A stretch of DNA of 64,000 nt, taken from the NCBI RefSeq assembly GCF_042663585.1, contig NZ_JBHTAN010000006.1, positions 992,001 through 1,056,000 on the forward strand, in the 5' to 3' direction. The first letter of the stretch is position 1, and every line of letters begins with the position of its first letter. Source of the stretch: Natranaeroarchaeum sp042663585. Its GTDB lineage: Archaea > Halobacteriota > Halobacteria > Halobacteriales > Natronoarchaeaceae. Position numbers and translations under genes: made by a program. This document shows, piece by piece, positions 7,648-15,800 of this stretch. Under the pieces are notes generated by a model that was not told the DNA's origin, did no database searches, and saw nothing but the letters and a program-made list of their open reading frames with translations.

Positions 7648-8853
7648 ACTGCAGATTCCAGTTCATCGGCTCTGAAACGGGACCACGTTGTCGATGAAGT
7701 TTCCCTGTTGACGTCGATCAGTGTCGCAAGCCATTCACTCGCTGCGTCGAGATCGGCTGGCGTATTCACATTTGTTCGTCACCTGTCGCGTTCGGCCAGT
7801 TCGACGTACTGATCGGCCACTAGCTAACAGTTTCGCTCAGTTCGTGTTCACCCTCTTTTGTGGCTGTACTAACTACGTGTAGTTTCTGTGTAGGGGACGT
7901 ACCAGTCGAGCCGACCAATCCACGGTCGTTTACATAGCTGCTGATCGATACAGAGCGTTCTCCTTCGAGTCTCTAGGTGGCTCAGACGTCGTAACGGACC
8001 GATCATACTGCTCTCACGTCCGGTACTGTGTAGAAGTTAGCTACGATCCCCGATCTAGGAACGAAATCACACAAGGGCAAGAAGAGATAGAGTGGCCTCC
8101 AGAGCGGGTGGACAGTCTGTGGTCCCGGTATCCACAATCAACGATTTGAGCGTCGACGTCGAACACACAGTTGACTGCTTCATAATCGGGTTCCGTCTAT
8201 CGGTTTCTCCTCTGCGGGCGTGAGATGGCTGTCAGAAGACATGAGGCACTCGTCTGTATCACAGTTAGCCAGCGGGTAGATCCGGTCTATCCTCCGTTTT
8301 CGTCGAGTATGACGTATGATCTGCCGGGCTGGGTTGCTCGACGACGGAGCGTCCCATACTGGCGCTACAGACGCTTACTCGCCATTACAAGCCGATTATG
8401 AAGTTTTGACGTCTCCCGCTTCGGAGCCGAGAGTTTCGAGCCACCAGTGGGAGGCGATTCCCTGCTTTTCCGCCTTTCTGTGCTCGTCGCTCGCTCCGAC
8501 TGCCAGTTTTTCTCCTAGATCATATCCGAACTGTCTGTCCACACTCTCTTGCGGGGCTGAGAACCGATTATGAATCATCGACGACGACGAGACCGCCATC
8601 CGGACAGGCGCTCAACGACGGAGGTGGCTTCGGAGTGAGTATGACATTTACCGTTTCTTCCCGGCATGAAGAGTTGATAGAAGGTTCGTCAGGGGAGAGC
8701 GCGTCTCCGTACCCTTACCGTTCTCACTGATGAGCAGCCGAGCGAAACAGCGAAGCACTAATTACCTGCGAGAGTGCCCCCGTCTTTGTCAGGCACAGCC
8801 TCAGTATTTCACTCGTGCATAATACTCAAGGAGACAGTATCTACTTCTAAGAT
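7648..8853 (+). other. 1.2-kb stretch without an intact gene
   Basis: No ORF with a credible start and family match. An unannotated plus-strand frame of about 75 codons (roughly 7880-8150) is open and has protein-like composition but no ATG and begins after a stop; a minus-strand frame at 8396-8599 (67 codons) also has plausible composition. Both look like remnants beside the adjoining pseudogene. No promoter or RNA gene was recognised. Confidence 0.5.
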
Positions 8854-9183
8854 ATGGAGACCTAAGACATTGCTATTGTCGGGGGTGGCTGCGTGGGGTG
8901 TTCGGTCGCGTACCACCTGGCGAGGGACTCGTCTCTCGATATCTGTGTCATTGAGAAGGAGCACCACCTCGCCGAGCACCAGAGCGGTCGGAACTCCGGG
9001 GTCTTACATCCCGGATTTAATTATCCACCCGGGTCACTGAAAGCCGGTTTGCAACCGAGGGCACTCGACGAATGAAAGAGTAATGCAGGGCCAACATTCT
9101 CCCTCTCGATGAACTCGGTGTCGTAGTAATCGCAACCGATCAGGAAGAACGACACCGTCACACTGAACTTCAGGTTCAGGCCA

Positions 9184-9193
9184 CCGAGAACGG
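9184..9193. repeat. Left copy of the direct repeat flanking the IS
   Basis: CCGAGAACGG here is repeated at 9883-9892 on the other side of the element. The last 8 bases (GAGAACGG) fit the 8-bp target duplication of IS6-family elements; joining the flanks through one copy restores the pseudogene frame ('ATENGVKTE'). Confidence 0.65.
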
Positions 9194-9884
9194 TCGTGTT
9201 AAGTTAGGAACGAGGCGGTCGAAGATTCGGATGTTCATGGCCGAAACCGACCGCCTCAACGAATCTACAGACTGGATCGACTTGGAGTTTGTGCAGCGTG
9301 AGAGGACACCCCCGCAGCTCATTAAAAAGGGTATTCGCCACCATCTTGCGGGCCTATCACTCTCGAATACAGTTGTGTTACGTGAGGAGTCGGGTGTCAA
9401 ACGCAGTCGCACTGCGGTTCACAACTGGGTTCAAAAAGCGGATTTACAGCCGAGCGGCGGTGAGAATCTGGATCGAGTTGCGGTCGATCAAAAATCGATC
9501 CGGATCAACGACGAGCAATACTGGCTGTACACCGCGGTTGATCCTGAATCCAACAAAATTCTCCATTCACGACTGTTCCCAACGTATACGGTGCCGATTG
9601 CACGAGAGTTTCTCACTGAATTGACCGAGAAACACGCCGTCACAGACGCCGTGTTTCTCGTCGATGACGCAGATGACCTCATCGCCGGCCTTCGACGAGA
9701 AAATCTCAGCTACCGCGTCCAGCAACACGGCTTTCGAAACGCCGTCGAACGTGTCTTTCGTGAGGTAGAACGACGAACATCTTCGTTTTCAAACTGCTTC
9801 AGCCACGTTGATCCAGATACCGCAGAATCATGGCTACAAGCTCACGCCGTCTGGTGGAATCAATGGCTAAGTTAACACCGCCCC
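9194..9884 (+). mobile_element. IS6-like insertion sequence inside the lhgO pseudogene
   Basis: About 690 bp carrying one transposase. Imperfect terminal inverted repeats: GTGTTAAGTTAG at 9196 and CTAAGTTAACAC ending at 9878 (one mismatch). The target duplication suggests that the outer ends reach 9194 and 9884. Size and single-gene layout fit haloarchaeal IS6-family elements. Because the duplication is still exact while the host gene has other lesions, insertion may post-date part of the gene's decay. Confidence 0.75.
9231..9875 (+). CDS. IS6-family DDE transposase
   Basis: A 214-aa transposase, close to full length for small IS6-like haloarchaeal elements. An N-terminal helix-turn-helix region ('SRTAVHNWVQKA') precedes the DDE core: first Asp in 'VAVDQKSI', second in 'FLVDDADDL', Glu in 'NAVERVFREVERRTSSFSNCF'. 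The C-terminal 'AESWLQAHAVWWNQ' is typical. The TAA stop lies within the right terminal repeat. The first two motifs differ somewhat from the usual consensus, so the enzyme may or may not be active. Confidence 0.85.
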   Translation: MFMAETDRLNESTDWIDLEFVQRERTPPQLIKKGIRHHLAGLSLSNTVVLREESGVKRSRTAVHNWVQKADLQPSGGENLDRVAVDQKSIRINDEQYWLYTAVDPESNKILHSRLFPTYTVPIAREFLTELTEKHAVTDAVFLVDDADDLIAGLRRENLSYRVQQHGFRNAVERVFREVERRTSSFSNCFSHVDPDTAESWLQAHAVWWNQWLS

Positions 9885-9892
9885 GAGAACGG
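9883..9892. repeat. Right copy of the direct repeat flanking the IS
   Basis: Second copy of CCGAGAACGG, identical to 9184-9193. Continues directly into the resumed pseudogene frame. Confidence 0.65.
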
Positions 9893-10929
9893 GGTTAAAA
9901 CCGAACTCCTCGAGGACCAGGGCGCGATTCGAGAGCAGGAACAGTTGCTGTTGGAGTGACTGCTCTCTACTGTCCGGAGGCTGCATCGGTTGACTCACAG
10001 AAATACGTCTACTCGCTTGCTGGAGATGCAGAGAACATGGGCGTGGATTTTTTCACCGGCTACGAGGTTGAGGCGATCCGTACTGGCGATCATAGCCATC
10101 GTATTCAGACATCAAACGGAACGATCACGAGTTCGTATCTGGTCAATACTGCAGCCCTCAACGCAGACGAACTCGCCCATCAGATGGATGTCGGAACCGA
10201 GTATTAGATCGTTCCGTTTCGTGACGAGTACTACGAACTGGTCCCGGAGCAACGCCACCTGGTACGATCGATGATCTGTCCAAGGCCCGATCCTGACCTG
10301 CCCTTCCTGGGCGTCCACTACACCCGGCGGACCGATGATAAAGTGATTATCGGTCCGAACGCCGTCCTCGCATTCGACCGTGAGGCATACGAAAACACAC
10401 CATTTGATATATCTGAACTCCTCGATACGCTTGGATTCGAGGGATTCTGGAAGTTGTTCGCGTCCCCAAAGATGATTAGCGTGGGTATTACCGAACTGAA
10501 CAAGTTCCCTAACGACGGGACACTGATCAAGGATCTACTCTTCGAACACGGCCCTTGTTCCATTCACGTACTCAATGCTGTGTCGCCGGGATTGACGTCG
10601 TCGCTTCCCTTTGGCGAGTATCTTGCAAGTGAACTCACAGATCGGTTCGAGTCATTATGCCACCGGATGAGGATGATGACGTGAATCCGGACGATGTGCT
10701 TCTTCTTTGTTTGGAATCACCATGTCGAACTTCGACTTCAGCTCAGAGGCACCATATGCAACCGATAGCCGATGGCTTGAGATTCAGTTCTTTCTCCGTG
10801 TGTGGGGTGGCGAATCGGCCCCACTGTGACCTTTCGTTTGGATCCACCTGAGAACCCGTCCAGCCCGGCTGGTTGCGAGTGCATCGCGTGCCGAAACCGC
10901 TTTTATTTCTGGTTCTGATCCGTCCGAAT

Positions 10930-11169
10930 CTACAGAAGTATAAGGCCGACGAACAGGCCAAGGAAAACCGACGAAACGCCCAGGCCACCGAGAAAGTGAG
11001 ACTCGAAAATCATATAGACGTATATTGCGCTGGCCTTACCAACAACGTACGCATTCCATGTCGTCCAGCGCTTCCTGATTCCACAACCGAGTGCGTAAGC
11101 GAGCGATCTGAGGTAGAGTGAACCTGCAATTAGCCCTGGGCTTGGAAGTGGATATAGATAAGAACGTAT
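10930..11169 (-). pseudogene. Membrane-protein gene remnant
   Basis: Minus-strand frame open from about 11169 to TAG at 10932-10930. It encodes a coherent hydrophobic sequence ('SPGLIAGSLYLRSLAYALG', then 'IRKRWTTWNAYVVG', then two membrane spans ending 'GLFVGLILL'), about 78 codons. No ATG or GTG start exists before the upstream stop. It looks like the C-terminal piece of a membrane protein whose 5' part was lost. Family not recognised. Confidence 0.35.
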
Positions 11170-11420
11170 TTATATAACATATTTTTGAGGTTAAGCAGGC
11201 TTGTTATTGTTATGAATCAAGCGAGAATAGAATCCTCTGGTTGGGCACCCGACAGGCTGCTTCGGTTCAATTCTATTGTGGCGAATTGTTTCAACAATAG
11301 CCATTGGAAGAGTGTCGACGGAAAGACCGGTTAGGGCCGACTCCTGTTGATCGCAGAACAGCTTAATGCACGTCTGCAGCCAGTAAGCCAACCCCTTTCG
11401 CCCGCTACCGTGCATAAGAT

Positions 11421-11428
11421 ATTTATAC
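11421..11428 (+). promoter_or_regulatory. Candidate TATA box for the PL14-like lipoprotein
   Basis: ATTTATAC begins 38 bases before the ATG; the surrounding 11415-11440 region is AT-rich in otherwise GC-rich DNA. Predicted 5' leader is only a few bases. Confidence 0.4.
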
Positions 11429-11458
11429 TAATATTATCTGCGACGGTAGTACACGTGG

Positions 11459-12352
11459 ATGCACCGGCGGCAATATCTAGGACTGATCTTGACCGGAGCC
11501 GTGGCACTCACGGGCTGTACGAACAACAGTAGCGAGGACGCGCCGGCAACCACTGACCAGCCCAAGGAGACTACCGTCGGTGACAATCAGGCATATATCT
11601 CTTACGATTCCCTGGCGTACCGCGAGGTCTTTGACTATGAGGAGGAACGAAGTAGGGACCTCCTCACGAACTCCCCCTCGCACAACGGCTCGGCGCTCGA
11701 AGTTCCTATTCCGGAGGGGCAGCACCGTGGGATGCGGATGCGCTTCTGGTTTGCGGACCACTTCAGCGAGGAACCCGAAGCCGCGTCCGCCACTTACTGG
11801 CTGTACGTCCCGAAGGACTTCGAGTTCGCCGCGTCGCACTCCGGTGGTGGGAAGCTACCTGGGTTCCAGGGAACGTATGGGAACTGTGGCGCTGGTGACC
11901 TCGGCCCCTGTGACGGCTCGGACGGCTGGTCGGCGCGGATGAGCTTTATCCGTCCGAAGGCGGCGTACCTTGATACAGATATTGGGCTCGCACACTACGT
12001 CTATCACGGCGAAATGAACTACAGCCCAACCTACCCGTACGGCACCTACCTACGATGGAATCGCGGTCTCACGCTCGGTGAGTGGCACCGCATTGACCAA
12101 TTCGTCCAGATGAACACTCTCGGTAACCACGACGGTATACTCCGCGGCTGGGTTAACGGTAAGCTGGCGCTCGACCGAGACGGGTTGCTCTTCCGTGGGG
12201 CCGAGGCCGAGGACATCCGTATCGAGGAGTTCGTGAACACGGTCTACTTTGGTGGCCAGTGGCCATCCCCAGTGGACAACGCGATGTACTTCGGGGATCT
12301 CGAGATCAGGACCGGGCCGCCGGAGTCCTCGTCACTTGACAAGCCGACATGA
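11459..12352 (+). CDS. Tat lipoprotein with polysaccharide lyase family 14-like domain
   Basis: A 297-aa exported protein. Residues 1-20 form a Tat lipoprotein signal (Arg-Arg, hydrophobic stretch, lipobox 'LTGC'), then a Thr/Asp-rich linker. From about residue 60 the fold matches the PL14 (alginate/glucuronan lyase) type: 'MRMRFWFADHF', 'GGGKLPGFQGTYG', 'GWSARMSFIRP', 'WHRIDQFVQMNT' and 'DGILRGWVNGKLAL'. It would act outside the cell, tethered to the membrane, on an anionic polysaccharide. A second protein with the same domain lies at 22189-23322 on the other side of the synthesis genes. Lyase activity is inferred from similarity only. Confidence 0.78.
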   Translation: MHRRQYLGLILTGAVALTGCTNNSSEDAPATTDQPKETTVGDNQAYISYDSLAYREVFDYEEERSRDLLTNSPSHNGSALEVPIPEGQHRGMRMRFWFADHFSEEPEAASATYWLYVPKDFEFAASHSGGGKLPGFQGTYGNCGAGDLGPCDGSDGWSARMSFIRPKAAYLDTDIGLAHYVYHGEMNYSPTYPYGTYLRWNRGLTLGEWHRIDQFVQMNTLGNHDGILRGWVNGKLALDRDGLLFRGAEAEDIRIEEFVNTVYFGGQWPSPVDNAMYFGDLEIRTGPPESSSLDKPT

Positions 12353-12384
12353 CGGGCGTCGCGAACACCCTCACCCGTCACGAG

Positions 12385-13356
12385 TTACTTTCCGAGGTTG
12401 AGGTCGTCTGCGAAGATATGGTCGTCGTACCGGATCATATAACGGTCGGCGACGTACCTGTCGACAGGCGCTACCGTCTCGTGGAGCGCGTCCCTAACGA
12501 GGAGGTCAAACTCATTGACGTCAGCCGCGACAGTCAGACACGAGGTCGACGAGAACCGGGGATTAACCTCGATAGTTTTGGGGATTCCCTCGGCGTCCAG
12601 CACCTGCTGGACGTTCACCGGCCCCTTCGGGTCTAGCGTATCGAAGATGCTGCGACACGAGTCCGCAACAGCGGGCGCGCGACGCGTCACGCCGAGCACC
12701 GTCGAGCCGTCCTTCTCGATTGCTTCCTTGGGGACGACGCCGAGCAGGCGGCCGTCTCTCGTTCCGACCACGCTAGTCGTGAACTCGGGGCCGTCAAGGT
12801 ATGCTTGCACCAAGAGGTCCTCTGGGTTCCTCTCGGTCCGCGCCAGGTGGTCGTGGAGGCTAGACTTGTCGTCGACACGCTGGACACCCCGGCTTCCGCG
12901 CCCGCGTCGAGGCTTCACGATGAGCGGGTACACTTCTTCGTCGATACGCTCCGCCTCGGAGGCGAGCCAAGTCGCGGGCAGGTCATCGCCCGCGTCGGCC
13001 AGCCACTGGTGCATCTCGTATTTGTCTAGGGCGGCGTCGATAACGGGCTGCCGGGGGGCGACTATTGGTGTCTCGGATGGCAGCGCCGCCCGGAGGCGTG
13101 TGAGTTCGGCTAACTCCTCGTCGACGGTTGGGACCAACACGTCTACACCGAACCGATCGACGACCGCGGCCACCGCAGCTGGCCAGTCGTCGTCGGTCGC
13201 CAGCGGGACGGGTGCCCCCGCGTCTGCCAGGCGAATTCCCGCAGCTGCGGGGTTCGCGTCGATACCGATCACCTTGTGATCCGTCCTGGCCAGCAGCGAT
13301 TTCACCGCCCCAACGCCGCTTGCGCCGCCGACGCCGGTCACGAGTACTGTCGCCAT
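12385..13356 (-). CDS. ATP-grasp ligase, CarB-like
   Basis: A 323-aa protein with an N-terminal Rossmann-like pre-ATP-grasp domain ('MATVLVTGVGGASGVGAVKSL', 'VIGIDANPAAAG', 'DVLVPTVDEEL') and an ATP-grasp domain with the nucleotide-binding loop 'LIVKPRRGRGSRGV' (about residue 155) and the Mg-binding 'IEVNPRFSSTS' near residue 285. The family joins a carboxylate, via an acyl-phosphate, to an amine. In glycan loci such enzymes are candidates for attaching amino acids or other acyl groups to amino sugars. It is divergent from the HAD phosphatase and convergent with the lyase-like lipoprotein. Substrate unknown. Confidence 0.83.
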   Translation of the reverse strand: MATVLVTGVGGASGVGAVKSLLARTDHKVIGIDANPAAAGIRLADAGAPVPLATDDDWPAAVAAVVDRFGVDVLVPTVDEELAELTRLRAALPSETPIVAPRQPVIDAALDKYEMHQWLADAGDDLPATWLASEAERIDEEVYPLIVKPRRGRGSRGVQRVDDKSSLHDHLARTERNPEDLLVQAYLDGPEFTTSVVGTRDGRLLGVVPKEAIEKDGSTVLGVTRRAPAVADSCRSIFDTLDPKGPVNVQQVLDAEGIPKTIEVNPRFSSTSCLTVAADVNEFDLLVRDALHETVAPVDRYVADRYMIRYDDHIFADDLNLGK

Positions 13357-13465
13357 GTAGTTCGTTTGCCAGTTGTGACACTTATCTAATAACTGCTTAC
13401 GACGGGACGACTACAGTAGGACCTAACTATTGAAATGCTATTGTCCCTAAATATAACCACTTGCA

Positions 13466-14125
13466 ATGCCTGCCGCAGTGTGTTTCGACCTTGATGGGAC
13501 ACTGTTCGACGACCGTCAGTACGTGCGCGCGGGCCTCGAACGTGCCGGCGAAGTCTACGCTGAGCGAACTGGCGTTGACTTGACCGATGCTTTTCTTCGG
13601 GCGTACTTCCAAGCCAATGCGACCGACGCAACGTTCGATGCGGTGCTCGCAGAGCGTGGATACTCCCTTGATGCAGTCCCGGAGTTGGTCGATGCGTACC
13701 ACGCCAACGACGCCGCGCTGGTACCGTTCTCGGATGTTGAACCGACGCTGTCGGTCCTCAAAAACGAGTACGCGCTCGGCTTGGTCACCGGCGGGCGAAA
13801 CGGTCGCGCAAAACTTCATCGGCTCGGGCTGGCGGACTACTTCGATATCGTGATCGTCACATCGGAACTCGACACATCCAAGCGGGAGCCCAAACCATAC
13901 AAGACTGCACTACGGGAACTCGACGTGCCGGCAGAGGCGGCGGTGTACGTCGGTGACCGCCCCAGCCTGGATGTCTTACAGCCCCGAGCCCTTGGCATGC
14001 GGACCGTGCGAGTACGGCGGGGCCAGTACGCGGAGCGCGTCCCGACCGGGGATGCCGTCCCGGATGTCACCATCGATAGCCTTGCCGAGCTCCCAGACTT
14101 GCTGGCGTCCCTGCCGGACGACTAA
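13466..14125 (+). CDS. HAD-superfamily hydrolase
   Basis: A 219-aa HAD protein of the phosphoglycolate-phosphatase type. Motif I 'DLDGT' at residues 7-11 with nucleophile Asp7, a helical cap (about residues 20-85), motif II 'LVTGGRNG', motif III Lys in 'SKREPKPYKTAL' and motif IV 'VYVGDRPSLDV'. It would dephosphorylate a small phosphoester, plausibly a sugar phosphate given its neighbours. Divergent partner of the ATP-grasp gene; the two starts are 109 bases apart. Confidence 0.85.
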   Translation: MPAAVCFDLDGTLFDDRQYVRAGLERAGEVYAERTGVDLTDAFLRAYFQANATDATFDAVLAERGYSLDAVPELVDAYHANDAALVPFSDVEPTLSVLKNEYALGLVTGGRNGRAKLHRLGLADYFDIVIVTSELDTSKREPKPYKTALRELDVPAEAAVYVGDRPSLDVLQPRALGMRTVRVRRGQYAERVPTGDAVPDVTIDSLAELPDLLASLPDD

Positions 14126-14172
14126 ACCGAGTGAGGTAGGCCGGCAGAAAACACCACTCAGGGACTCGTCCG

Positions 14173-14787
14173 CTAGTTCCTCGGATCCTGCTTGATGCGT
14201 ATGACTTGGAACGCCTCGGCATATCGGGTATTTGCTTGTCGCCCGCGGAACCGTGCCAGCCCTTCCATCGCCTCTGCTTCGAGATACTTCTTTTCGGACT
14301 GGCTCTCGTGAGTGCGAATTGCCTCGATCTTCTTTTTGAGCACAGATTCAGGCATGGGGCTGTAGTATTCCGGCGCGAACGAAGACCGCGTTGACGGCGA
14401 CTCGAAGGACAGCACCTCGTCGACGTTCCGGGCCGCCGCGATAGATGCCAGCGCGGTGTTTCGGTGGTCTTGGTGGGTGTCTTTTTCCGAGTGGATGTAG
14501 ACACGGTCGGCGCCGACCGACTCGAGGATGTCATCGATCTGCTTGACGAGTTCACCCCCGTAAGCGACTTCGGTGTCCGTATAGCCGAGAAAGTGGAGGT
14601 TGTCGACATCAAGAATCTCTGCTGCCCGCTCGCACTCGCGCTCCCGTTTGGCCGTGTTCGAGAGTTCGCCGCCGCTGGTCACCACGATGAAGTCTATAGT
14701 GTGTCCCTCGGCTCGGTGGAGTGCAACCGACCCGCCAGCCCCGATCTCGATGTCATCAGGGTGAGCTCCGATGGCGACAATGTTCAT
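14173..14787 (-). CDS. PIG-L/LmbE-type deacetylase
   Basis: A 204-aa zinc-dependent N-acetyl-sugar deacetylase-like protein. The metal and catalytic motif is 'AIGAHPDDIEIGAGG' at residues 6-20, and the third metal ligand lies in 'KDTHQDHRNTALA' near residue 105. The family removes N-acetyl groups from GlcNAc-containing lipids, thiol precursors and antibiotics. Convergent with the HAD gene. Next to an ATP-grasp ligase, deacetylation could expose an amine for re-acylation; that link is inference. Confidence 0.88.
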   Translation of the reverse strand: MNIVAIGAHPDDIEIGAGGSVALHRAEGHTIDFIVVTSGGELSNTAKRERECERAAEILDVDNLHFLGYTDTEVAYGGELVKQIDDILESVGADRVYIHSEKDTHQDHRNTALASIAAARNVDEVLSFESPSTRSSFAPEYYSPMPESVLKKKIEAIRTHESQSEKKYLEAEAMEGLARFRGRQANTRYAEAFQVIRIKQDPRN

Positions 14788-14802
14788 AACAGTAAGATGA
14801 TT

Positions 14803-15096
14803 TCATAGGCATAATGTTATTTTCCAAATACCACTAGCGATGAGTTCGGGTCCGGACCGGTCGGCTGTTACGAAACAGTCAGGTGTAAAAATGTTGATGC
14901 TGCCGGTCCACTTGGCTTTTTCACTCGTCATCGAAACTGTGCGAAACTCGTAGTCGATCTCCGGGGAGAGCCCAGTGAGGCTTGTTACAAAGAACCCGGT
15001 CTCTACCCGCGTCTCGCCGATGCTACGGTCTATTCTTGTCGTCAACCTCAAGTCATTTGAAGTGACAGTTGGCAAACTGCGCGCCATCGAAGCCAC
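14803..15096 (-). pseudogene. Remnant of a fibronectin-III-like secreted domain
   Basis: A 97-codon frame containing 'TGLSPEIDYEFRTVSMTS', close to the strand pattern 'GLSPGTEYEFRAV' of type III fibronectin-like repeats in haloarchaeal surface proteins. It has no signal peptide and lies directly downstream, on the same strand, of a short Tat-signal ORF that ends at TAG. Probably the C-terminal part of one secreted protein broken by stops and a frameshift. Confidence 0.4.
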
Positions 15097-15171
15097 TGAA
15101 CGCCCAAAAGTCCATGGCTATCGTGTTCGGTCACGCCCCCCACCCCTTAGAACCATATCTCTATAATTGCG

Positions 15172-15375
15172 CTATTCACCACCATAGGCACCCCTGCCGA
15201 AGCCCCCCTCGCCGTAGCCACTATTCCCGGCGCGTGTGCTACCTTTCTGGCTCGCCACCGCTCCGAGACCAATGGCGACCGCCCCAGTCATATGCACGAA
15301 GCCTCGTCGATCCACGGAAAATTCGGAATCGGGACTGGTAATATCGTCATACTCGTGTTTAGGATCTTCTACCAT
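15172..15375 (-). CDS. Short Tat-signal protein, probably a truncated secreted protein
   Basis: A 67-aa product: acidic N-terminus, 'SVDRRGFVHMTGAVAIGLGAV' Tat signal, then a Gly/Tyr-rich tail ('GYGEGGFGRGAYGGE'). This Gly/Tyr-rich segment normally links the signal peptide to a beta-rich extracellular domain in haloarchaeal proteins, so the product seems truncated. The downstream fibronectin-like remnant fits as the missing part. Confidence 0.5.
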   Translation of the reverse strand: MVEDPKHEYDDITSPDSEFSVDRRGFVHMTGAVAIGLGAVASQKGSTRAGNSGYGEGGFGRGAYGGE

Positions 15376-15800
15376 ATGCGTAGGTACAAGCTACTACGGG
15401 TAATTAATACTTTTTGCTAACTGCTTACCTACTATACAAATTTATATACTTACTAATATAATATAGGATATTTATACTAACTAGATAGGAATCTCCAAAC
15501 CTAAAGTAAGGTACTATTACCTCCACCGATCAGGCGACTCTGAGTGTTCGCGCTGTGCAATCGTCGCTACGCTCGTGGAGTCGCGATTCCCATGTGCGGA
15601 GCCGGTCGCAGGGGTGCTCGGACGCCATGAAAGCTGCAAATACTATTGCCGGGCCTGATGTTCTTTGTGCCACAGCAGTCGTCACGAAAGCCGGTCGACC
15701 CGTATCTGTGCGTCGCAACCGGGTGGGTCCAGGGTAGCGTTCGCGCCACTCCTATGATTGACGGGGCCGTGCTTCGTCGTGGCGGTTGTCACTGGATACG
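15376..15800. other. AT-rich divergent intergenic region
   Basis: About 15400-15510 is extremely AT-rich for this genome, with several TATA-like runs (TTTATATAC, ATATTTATAC). It separates the minus-strand Tat-signal ORF from the plus-strand flippase and probably holds promoters for both. From 15530 to 15785 composition returns to normal; short overlapping frames on both strands there match nothing recognisable. Confidence 0.5.

Larger units (their letters stand above)
8854..10684 (+). pseudogene. L-2-hydroxyglutarate oxidase (LhgO-like) pseudogene, interrupted by an IS
   Basis: Separate frames join into one FAD-dependent oxidoreductase: N-terminal FAD motif 'IVGGGCVGCSVAYHLAR' with the 'HQSGRNSGVLHPG' signature, a middle part 'CPEAASVDSQKYVYSLAGDA', and a C-terminal part 'FLGVHYTRRTDDKVIIGPNAVLAFDREAY' ending near 'SSLPFGEYLASEL'. 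Lesions seen: TAA at codon 4 (8863-8865); a frameshift near 9070; TAA at 9081-9083 where 'KEYCRAN' would be expected; the insertion element at about 9194-9884; a frameshift near 9950; TAG at 10205-10207. The gene cannot make a functional enzyme. In the family it oxidises L-2-hydroxyglutarate to 2-oxoglutarate. Confidence 0.85.

Noticed and set aside
8316..8599. Overlapping 85- and 67-codon frames on opposite strands
   Set aside because: No start signals or family match for either; treated as part of the decayed stretch.
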